This document shows positions 55,696 through 64,000 of a stretch of 64,000 bases of DNA, in pieces. The notes below the pieces were generated by a model, which had not been told where the DNA came from, searched no databases, and saw nothing but the letters and a program-made list of their open reading frames with translations. The position numbers and the translations under genes are program-made. Source of the stretch: Stenocarpella maydis (Eukaryota; Ascomycota; Sordariomycetes; Diaporthales; Diaporthaceae); the NCBI GenBank assembly GCA_002270565.1, contig NQMI01000018.1:1-64000 (forward strand), given 5' to 3'. Within the stretch, counting starts at the first letter, position 1. Every line of letters begins with the position of its first letter.

Positions 55696-58572
55696 TTATA
55701 CGCGCTTGGTCGGATCATACTCTGCCTTGGGTGCAATTGGCTTTTCCGAGTGCTTCACAATCTCCTGGCGGGGAACCACAGGCGGGTCCACGTGGCGCCA
55801 AAAAACGTAACGGTGGATGAAGTATTTGAATTGTTGGACTGCAATTGTGTTAGCTGCCAAGCTTCCATTTCCACTACGTAGGTACAGGGTAGGGGCAGGG
55901 GGTTCAAAGACCCGGATTTGCGATCCATCATCTTGCACAGGACAAACTTGCTACATCCCTCACTCAGGAAAACGATTGCCTAGAAGCCACTTACGTCCAT
56001 ATTTCGCGTGTACTCGTAGGGGTACGTTGAAGACAGCATCCAGCTCTTCGAGGGTCTTCTCCTTGGTCTCGGGCAAGAAGAATAGGACCTGCCGCATCCA
56101 TGCGTCTTAGTAAAGGCAGCTGAAGCGCAATTGGAGGAGGGCGCTCACCAAGAAAAACCCTACGATATTCCAACTGGCGTACCAGCCAAAAGCTCCTTGC
56201 GGCTTGAACGCCTGCAACAGCGACGGCCAAGTGACACTGAGTATGAAGTTGAAGAACCAGGTCGTAGCTGTAGCCAGCGACATTCCGATAGGACGAATAT
56301 ACAGAGGGTACGCCTCGGCGGAGTACGTGAAGGGTACAGGCCCTTCGCCAGGGGAGTATACCATCCCGAAGAGGTAGATACCAAGGGCGATACACTGTAA
56401 CGCTCCGTGTTAGCTTCTGTACTCCCAGAACGAGACTAATCGGTCAACACATACGGCGATCCGGGCGGCCGAGGCCTCAGGGATGTAGAAGCTGAAGCCA
56501 ACAAAAAATACTATACCAGAGAACGTCAATAATCCGCCCACGTCCCTTCTCCCTCCTTCCTTGGAGTAGGGCCAGGCTTTTACTCACAACAGAGAGACAT
56601 CAGTGGAAATGTTGTCAACAGCAAATTCCGCCGTCCGAATGTGTCAATGGCTGTGACTTGTTAGCTCCAATACTCGGTTTCTTTCCGTGCGGGATTCAAA
56701 AACCCACTATACACAGCCGGGATCGCAAACAGCCAGTTGATGATACCGAAGCCAAGAGAAGCTGCGAGGGCACTCGTCTCCGGTAAATTTGCTTCCAAGA
56801 AGATCTCGGAAGAGTAGTATGCGATCACGTTCACTCCGCAGAACTGCTGCATGAACATCACAATCTCCGATCCGATCATGGCGTTGCGGTTGCGTCGGAT
56901 AGTCAAAAACTCCTTGATGCGGTTTTGCTTGCCAATCGACATGGCTTCCCTCTCCGCTCTCAGGCCAACATCCATGTAGAAAAGGTCCCTGGCGGCCTGG
57001 AGCTTGCTCAGTCGGAGTTTGCATATGGCCCTGTAGGCGTCGCGGTGGCGGTCCTTGGTCATATACCAGCGGGGAGACTCTGGGAACATTCTACGATGTG
57101 TCAGTAATCTACTTCGGGCCGGAACTGACCATTCTCCTCGCGCCGAGGGCAAGGTAAGCAGTAAGCAGGGGAATCCCAACGTACGGGATGAGGCAGCACA
57201 CGACGACAGCGGGGATCATTGCTGAGCCCATCATGAGCCTCCAATTCAAACCAAGCGGGATTCCGTGATCAGGGACCTGCGTTCCCAGTTAGTCATAAGT
57301 GTAGAGCTGGTGAAGGCGCCACCACTAAAGGTTGGGGTTCGAGGGCTGGGTACACTGGCCCGAATCCCGTATTGCCCTTCATTTCCTGGCCTCGCCCCGT
57401 GGGACTTACGAAGTAGAAGGCAAGATCAGCAACGTATCCGATCATGATCCCAAAGGCAGTCCACATCTGCCACTGCATCGTCAAGGCGCCACGCAGCTTA
57501 GGCGGCGAGCACTCGGCAGCAAAGATGGGAGTCGTGGCCGATTTGGGACCGATGCCGAATCCGAGGAAGAACCTCGCAATGAACATATGCCACCAAGTAT
57601 CTCAAACCCCGAGATATTAGCTTCCGGGGCCAGTGCATCAAGGCAGGTCAAGTATGTACTCACTCGTGAAGCCCTGCCAGAAGCACGCCAATGCGGAGAT
57701 CAGACAACTTATCCAGACTGTGCCCCGACGGCCGAATCTGTTGTTCATGGGCTCGGTGAGCCAGCAACCGATCACGGCACAGCAGAGATACGGGGCGCTG
57801 TTGACCAGCCCCACGAGCCACGAGTCTCGCATCGAGTCCGGGTCTCCGATCCCAAAGGATCTCTTGTAGAAGGATTGCGCACCATTTACAACTATTATGT
57901 GTTGGTCAGCTGCTACGGAGCCTCTAGTGACACACTCAAATGTAGTCGAGGTTATGCTCCTGTTGGCATAACCTCGAATACACTCCGGAGGTAACTCGTG
58001 CTGACCTGTCTCGTCCATTCCTTGTACAGCAGCGCACAGGGCCTAAAGGATATCAGCATAGGCGAACTGGTGCGGAATCTGTACTTCTCTTCTTGATTCT
58101 GGAAGTAGAGTAATTTCTAGATTTTACCGCAAAGACGGAAGCAAACAGGCCGGCTTACACAAACAACAATAACACCGTACAGCTTCTTCGGATTCGCCCT
58201 CCATTTATGATCGACCTCCGTCCGGAGGGCCCCTTTCTCATCGTCCCTCAGGCCGTCAACGGTATCCCACTGGAAGTCGTTCCCGGCGATGGCAGCGCCG
58301 AGCCGAAAGACGCGCAGGTCCTCGTCGTCGGTGAAACCGTGCTTGGCACAGTACTCCTCGGCCATGCGGACCACCTGCTCGCGGCTGAACCCCGCGAGCG
58401 GGTTCTCCATCCGCGCCGAGGCATCGTGGCGCTGCTGCAGGTCCACATCCTCGGCGTCGGCCGACGGACCGACGGAGGGGTCGCGGCTCTGGTGCTCGAC
58501 CTCGGGCTTCGACAAGGAGCCTGACGAGGCACGCCGGTGGTGGTCTTTCTCAGGGAGGGGGGTGTCGGCCAT
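55696..58572 (-). CDS. Major facilitator superfamily sugar/polyol transporter (11 exons)
   Basis: Plasma-membrane-type sugar or polyol:proton symporter. Exons: 58572-58159, 58042-58006 (37 nt), 57891-57664, 57600-57410, 57276-57185, 57090-56708, 56650-56588, 56510-56455, 56394-56149, 56088-55995 and 55838-55696. All are phase-consistent, giving about 648 aa. A long hydrophilic N-terminus contains [20 protein letters not shown]. Sugar-transporter signatures follow: [97 protein letters not shown] and [18 protein letters not shown]. Twelve helices are expected. The cytoplasmic C-terminus is short and basic. The extended N-terminus resembles fungal inositol or polyol transporters, but the substrate cannot be read from the sequence. 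Confidence 0.92.
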
Positions 58573-59500
58573 TCCGGGAATCAGGGCAACTCGCCGTGTG
58601 GGTATGGTGGTAAGTACCACGGATCCTTCAGCTAAGCAAGTCCAAGACTGCCCAGAGACGACCAAGACGGGCGCTTGATAGTTAAACTAGAAAGAGCTAT
58701 AAGGTTGGGCACAAGAACAAGCTCAAAGCCACTGGGCTAGGAGATTCATCTGCATGCTTGCCAGAATGATTTAGGTTGACCAAGGGGAAGAGACGGCTAT
58801 TTACTTATACCTTTCTCACCTTAGTACTTAAGCAGCACCTCGAAGGCACGCGAGCTGATATTCACACGAGCTTCACACCCATCGAACCAACAAGCTTGGC
58901 GTCGGCGCCATGACATAAAGCTTGCAGCGTGAGGGAGTCGTGGGAGTCGGGGAAGATCATCTGGGTAGATCTCTGGCACTGTGGGAAAGTCCCGCTAAAG
59001 CTGTCAAAGACTGGCCAAACTTTTGGGGCGGATAACACAGTGAATTGTCAATGCTCGGCAGAAATCCCGGTGGGGGGGGGGGTTATGACGATTACCACAG
59101 TGCCAGCCATGAGGGACTTCTGTGAGCTTGCCAGGCTATCCGTCGCAGCAGAGGTCGTAGCATCACCGCCGGAGGACTCGTCTGACCCTGTGATACGACG
59201 TCACATTGCGCTGCGGCGGCCGTGAAGGGGGAGGGCGAATGGCTCCCAGTCGTTGTTCATGTGCGTCTTAGCTACACAAAGGACGACGAGGCTGGCGACG
59301 AGATCAGAGATCGGCTGTCGTTAGTACCTGGTTTTCGGGGGATGGAGGTGAGAAATGACGTTACCCCATCTTGCTTGTCTAGTTTTAAGTATGTACTGTA
59401 CACATGTAGGAGGAAAGGATGGAGAGAAAGGATCGGGGTGCATGGCTCGAGCGTGGATTCGCCGTTAGCTTGCCATTTTTAGGCAAGCCTCTGGGCACCA

Positions 59501-59627
59501 CTGTCCCTTACCAATAAAACCCAGCCCCTCCTAGCTATTAGTGTATTATAAGTTAATTTATTATTATATTCGATTAATAAATCAACTTATAATAATAACT
59601 ATAGGGGGGCTAGGTTTTAAGAGGACA
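59501..59627. mobile_element. MITE-like inverted repeat (foldback element)
   Basis: Left arm 59501-59554 and right arm 59584-59627 are imperfect inverted copies: left reads CTGTCCCTTA, then AAAACCCAGCCCCTCCTAG and TATTATAAGTT; the reverse complement of the right reads CTGTCCTCTTA, AAAACCTAGCCCCCCTATAG and TATTATAAGTT. The centre is very AT-rich. No ORF. Size, terminal inversion and AT-rich core suggest a small non-autonomous element or its remnant; target-site duplications were not identified. Confidence 0.5.
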
Positions 59628-59739
59628 GCATATAGGCATGCGCTTGGCATATACGCATTTATTCTTGTCTTTATAATCTTCAAGGAAATGGAACTGTATG
59701 GTTTCCTGTGACGGCACGGCTATAGAAGCCACACTGGTG

Positions 59740-59759
59740 TTCCAGAACGCGTTCTGGAA
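59740..59759. repeat. Perfect 20-bp palindrome
   Basis: TTCCAGAACGCGTTCTGGAA equals its own reverse complement. It contains two TTCnnGAA units separated by CGCG, which resembles a gapped heat-shock element or a dimeric transcription-factor site. No gene start lies within 1 kb. Confidence 0.6.
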
Positions 59760-62272
59760 TTTCCTGGCATTTTGGTGTTTCCCAAGCTATAGTGTAAGCG
59801 GCGTACGTGTACGCCGTCCCATTTCCCACTAACAAAGTGTACCTGTTGGGCAATGAGCCAGCCTTACGCCCCCAAAAGTCTCAAAATCGGACCGTGGCTA
59901 GACAGTTAATTTTCGCTGGCGCTGTTGACAAGTTGACATGCCGTCAACTTCGACACCTCCAGCAAGGCCGAAGCTCTCTCTAGGTAACGAGGTAATTTGA
60001 CACCGTAAAGGACTACGTGCAAGTGCCTTTGCCTTGTGACTCGGGCAGATGGGTCGAAAGGAATAACATAAAGCTGTGGTCTCCCAGAGATTTAATTCTT
60101 GTTTAATCGCAAACGATCTGGGATGTTAAGCAGCCGTCAGGATTATTACCACCTAGATTTTGGCCGCCGCAGCTCCTCCCCCCTCCCCCCACCATCCTTT
60201 GAAGGGAATTGTGACCCGGTTTAAACCGCAACGAACGACTACCTGGTTGGGGTTGTCCTACCAGCAAACTTGTCCCTATCAATAAGTTCGTCCAGGGTCT
60301 AACATCTTCTAAGTATTTTCTAATGATGGGACCTATGACGCTACCTACGATTGACATTAGTGATATGAAAGCGACGAATCCCCCCCCCCCGGGTCGGCTG
60401 CGGCCGCCCTGATAAGATTATTCGAGACTCCAGTGGCACCAGTGAGCAGGCGAAGGAATAGGAGGGTAGCCGGCGACATGGAGTAGACTTGCGCGGCCGA
60501 ATCTACCGAGGTAAGCTTGTCCTGGCTGCCCAGATACTTGTTGAGTTTCGGGTGATCAGCATACAAGATGGGACTTCACCCAAGACAGCGGAATACCAAT
60601 TATACTTTGCGTGGTTGCAACCCGACCATAACTGCAAAGCAACATACCTGCGGGTAAATTCGTGACTTAAGACCCGCTCAGCCTATAAGTGTACTAGACT
60701 GCCGGCTAACAGCAAAGGCAGATCAGAACATAGTATAAAACTGAAACTGGCATTAACGTGGTGACAACCTAGACTAGTTATGGCTGGTTGGGCCTATACG
60801 TGCTTCTGGGAGCAGTGACCTGGTGGGTCAAAAGTTGCCAATAGAAAATGTACAACAAAACTTAACGTTTGGGATCCCTGTAGAGGTGTAGTCCTTCCTA
60901 GCGGGCCGAGGGCCCTCGGCGCTGCAGAGCAAACGGCTTACCTAGACCGCCTCTCATGCCATCGGGACATGCTGTTGACGACAGCGTCCACATACGCCCC
61001 TAGCGTATTCTAGCACGTGGTCTCCTAGTCACTAGTCATGTGTGTCTGATGTACGATGACTATGTTCCGCGGCGAGCTTCGAGACTGTCGGTGATGGAGC
61101 AGGTGCGCATCGAGTGCCGAATCATCGATATAGGGAGTGCTGGCCGGTCTATCAAAACCTTCACTCATATCCGTTGTCGACGAGGCTCGCAGATTACTCG
61201 AAGATTTGTTCCTAGACCTCGTGCAGTATTTGGCGAAACAAGGCTTCTCATCCGGAGCCCATACCGGAGAAGCCCCTCAGATCCCCACAGGGTTCGCTCG
61301 TAATAACTTACCCCGTTCAGGATCGTTGCCCTCCGAGTTTCCACCACCGCCTTTCCGAAGCCAGGAAACCTCACAGGAGATGGCCGGACTACTACAGAGC
61401 GCCGAGGCCCCGAAACACAGCACAAGACACTGCGCAATCCCTCCACGTCGTTACCTGTGGCGCATTCCCAGGTCTGGCTGGGCGTACCCTGTGGCTTGGA
61501 TGGGGGGCTCTACTGGTAGGATGGCTGCCGTTGTTATGACCAAGTGTACCCAAGAGCTCGGCAAAGTTCTCTTTCTCATTGCCCACGAGTGAACGACCTC
61601 GTTGGGCTCTCCGAGGACAGTTGACCAAATGAACACGCCCCCGAGCCCGCGAAATCTCGGCCACCCTGCACTACTGTCCAATTCTTGCTGGGATCTCCTG
61701 CGCCTGGATCTCGTTGGCTTCCATAACTTTGTAGGAGCAGCCTTCCAGTAAAAGCTCCATTGGTTTTCGGCCTTGATGTGTTTCCCCCGACATTATCTTA
61801 TGCACGCTGTGGGAATAGTAGCAAGCAGAGGGACGTCTGCAATGCGACGCTAGGGCCCCTGGTATTTGGGGTTCACATGACCCTTGCCTGCCAGTATAAT
61901 AGCATATGGCGTATAGGCCAAAAGAGGGGCCCCCAGGCCTACGGCCCAACCTTCCCTTAGCGGCAACCCACAAATACGATATATGCAAACACCCGCTGAC
62001 CCGTATTGCAATACGTGACCCAGCCAATACTACGGAGTAATCCACCTCTACCCCGGTTCGTATAAGTTCCCCCAAGCTCTCTGGGTTGTGCCAGACGAGC
62101 ATCACGAAGCCGGCGCTGCGATAGTCTCTGACGTTATTCGTTATTGCACCAAGAGTACCGCCAGACGCGTCGAGACAGCCCAGGGTGCCTCCTCGCTATG
62201 TGTGTCTGGGGACCTGGAAGGGCTAAGTGATATCATTGGGAATTCATATAACAAAATGCATGCTAATAGGTT

Positions 62273-64000
62273 CTAAAAGAATTTTGAGGACTGGTATTTC
62301 CACAGCCTCTTCCGCTCCAGCATCCACCACCGGGCGACCTTCTCTGCCTCGTCCGCCCAGGTGGCAGCGTCCTGCCCGTACTTGTTGCGCACGTCCATGA
62401 CCAGGTGGACCATGTCCCAGCCCTTGACCGGGTCCACCTCGAGCGGGTCGGCCGCCAGGTCCGACAGCTGGTACTCGATCGAGCTCTTCTTCTCCACCGG
62501 CAGAACCAGCCTCCAAGGCGCGTCCGCCGACGTCACGGTCAGGTAGCTGCCGCCCAGGTTGACCACGCCAAAGTTCCACGCCCGCCGGCCATCGTCGTGC
62601 GTCTTGTAGGGCCTGATGAGCGACTGGCCCTCGTAGTCGTTAGTCAGGTCGACCGCCGCCCTTGTGTCCTCCTCGTTCAGCGAGCCCGTGTTCGCGAGCA
62701 GGTCCAAGATCGTGGGGAGGATGCTTATGGACGTGGCGTTGGCCTCGTACTGCACGCGCGGCAGGTGTGGGTGCCGGAAGGTGATGGGCACGCGGAAGTT
62801 GGACACGTGCGCGTTGTCCAGCGTGCCCGTCACCGATGTGTCCTCGAGGAACGCCTGGCCGTGGTCTCCTACGAACACCACCAGGGTCTCGTTGGCAATA
62901 CCCTTGTCTTCGATCATCTGCATGACTTGCCCGAGCCATGCGTCGTGATACGCAATGGCGTTCAGATACTGGTTAAAGTCGAAGTGGTTGATTCCGCCGT
63001 GGCTCTTGCCCATGTACCGGACTGTGGTCCAGTCAGGGGGCGTCTTCCAAGGGTGGTGGGTCGTCGAGGTGAAATGGCTCAGGAACATCCTCGTGTCGTT
63101 GGCGAGAGCCCGGTCGATAAATTTGTTAAAGTGCGGTTTCAAGTATGGCTCAGCATAGCCGAAGTAGTTGAGCTCCAACATCCCGGGGGTATGTTTCGCA
63201 TCCTTCTGCAAGGTCTTCCTGGAAACCACGTCCCTAAAACCCATCTTCTCGTTCATTACGTTTTGTCTATCGTAATCATCTGTTACAGCCTAAACGGTGA
63301 CACAAGTCAGTACATGCAATACAGGGGGGGTTGCAGCTACGAGTCGAGACCCATGTTCGTCTTGAGGGCCTGCGGCTGCGCCAGACCCAGCGACTTTGGG
63401 GAGACATGTGGGGCGGAAACAGATCCAGAGTGACTTACTTGGAAGTATCCATGGTCCCACGGCCGGCTTCGCATGTCACTTTGGTCCAGCTTGGTATTGT
63501 TGATCTTCTTGCTGGAGAACATGTCGAATAGGTGTGGGAGGCAGGGTTGGTACACCTGGCTCTGTGACTCTTCCAGACCATCGACAGCCATGGGCCAAAC
63601 ACCCTGTATACAATGTGTCAGCAATTTGTTCTACTTCCACATACCCGGGCCGTCCAGGACGGGTTAAATCTGGATTGCTTACACAATGGCTCCCAACGAC
63701 GGATTTAGTTGAGACAGAACTTCCGGTAAAGGCGCCCACGACGTTGAGACCACCGAAGCCTTCAGCCGTGGAAGTTGCCCAGCTCGGTTCCTCCCCGCGA
63801 ACATATGGGTGACCGGTCGAGTTCGTGAATCCACCGGGCTTGCCCGTGATCCTCTCGGAGTTGGGGGTGAGCTTCGATAGACGCTCGTTGATCGCGTCGC
63901 GGTCCTCCTCCGGGTGCGATTCCAGGATCATCTTGTGCCACAGGGACCCTTGCTGCAGGGGGAAGAGCTCCTCGCGCATCGACTCCATCTGGATCATGAC
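62273..64000 (-). CDS. Sulfatase / alkaline-phosphatase superfamily protein (5' end outside the window)
   Basis: The gene enters from the right edge, so its N-terminus is missing. Exons in view: 64000-63683 (partial), 63603-63439 and 63289-62273; introns of 79 and 149 nt with GTAAGC and GTAAGT donors. About 500 residues are visible. The frame is continuous: VMIQMESMREELFPLQ, STKSVVGSHCGVWPMAVDGL, SRPWDHGYFQAVTDDYDRQN, FLSHFTSTTHHPW, and the metal-site motif VVFVGDHGQAFLED. It then runs to a complete C-terminus ending KRLWKYQSSKFF. The family resembles membrane-anchored fungal sulfatase-domain proteins related to lipoteichoic-acid-synthase-like phosphotransferases; actual substrate unknown. 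No truncation inside the window. Confidence 0.85.

Larger units (their letters stand above)
58573..62272. other. 3.7 kb gene-poor region with a hairpin element
   Basis: No supported gene. It contains an AT-rich inverted repeat (59501-59627), a perfect 20-bp palindrome (59740-59759), a GGCGTAC/GTACGCC palindrome near 59800, long G or C runs, and a TACGGAGTA at 62031-62039. Minus-strand fragments at 60103-60566 and 61451-61681 have protein-like stretches, but no start, splice or domain that can be defended; they may be decayed genes. Confidence 0.45.

Noticed and set aside
57091..57184. Extra membrane-like segment [17 protein letters not shown] in the sugar transporter
   Set aside because: It lies in a 94-nt intron; splicing GTACGT to CGTAG gives the conserved [13 protein letters not shown] instead.
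62405..63433. Long plus-strand ORF of 342 aa
   Set aside because: It is antisense to the conserved sulfatase-like exon; the open frame follows from GC-rich codon use on the real strand and its protein is Val/Arg/His-rich without any domain.

Overview
The window looks like nuclear DNA of a filamentous ascomycete (Pezizomycotina, probably a Sordariomycete). The genes are protein-coding and mostly interrupted by short introns of about 45-160 nt with GT donors, CTAAC/CTGAC-type branch sites and AG acceptors. The gene content (fungal Dicer-like 2, calcipressin, sphingosine-phosphate lyase, Mnn10/Mnn11-type mannosyltransferase, MpaB-like DUF2236 protein) and the recurring ACCTAGGTA and TACGGAGTA motifs point the same way. 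I saw no bacterial operons, CRISPR arrays, rRNA or convincing tRNA genes. Exon models were built by hand from splice signals and checked for phase continuity. Layout, left to right: mitochondrial ribosomal protein uL16m (-), RFC1 (+), two unrecognised small genes (+), mitochondrial GrpE (-) head to head with RPB3 (+), mitochondrial dicarboxylate carrier (-) head to head with mitochondrial Phe-tRNA synthetase (+), calcipressin (-), a 3.4 kb gene-poor stretch, a DUF2236 gene (-), Rrg9 (+), a WDR62/MABP1-like WD40 protein (+), Rgp1 (-), Dicer-like 2 (-), an RCC1-like protein (+), proteasome alpha-2 (-), a RING-CH membrane protein (+), a GT34 mannosyltransferase (+), an unrecognised coiled-coil protein (-), a PDK-family kinase (+), sphingosine-1-phosphate lyase (-), an 11-exon sugar transporter (-), a 3.7 kb gene-poor stretch with a hairpin element, and the 3' part of a sulfatase-like gene (-) that leaves the window at the right edge. 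These are mainly independent housekeeping genes rather than a cluster. Many serve mitochondria (uL16m, GrpE, dicarboxylate carrier, PheRS, Rrg9, PDK-like kinase), while others serve replication, transcription, protein turnover, calcineurin signalling, Golgi trafficking and glycosylation, sphingolipid breakdown and RNA silencing. The most notable observations concern gene structure. Two introns of the DUF2236 gene are near-copies of each other while the exon between them is not duplicated, which is what introner-like elements look like. The dicarboxylate carrier needs a 5-nt micro-exon that supplies part of its invariant signature motif. A Dicer-like 2 intron carries an open 15-nt minisatellite exactly inside the first RNase III domain.
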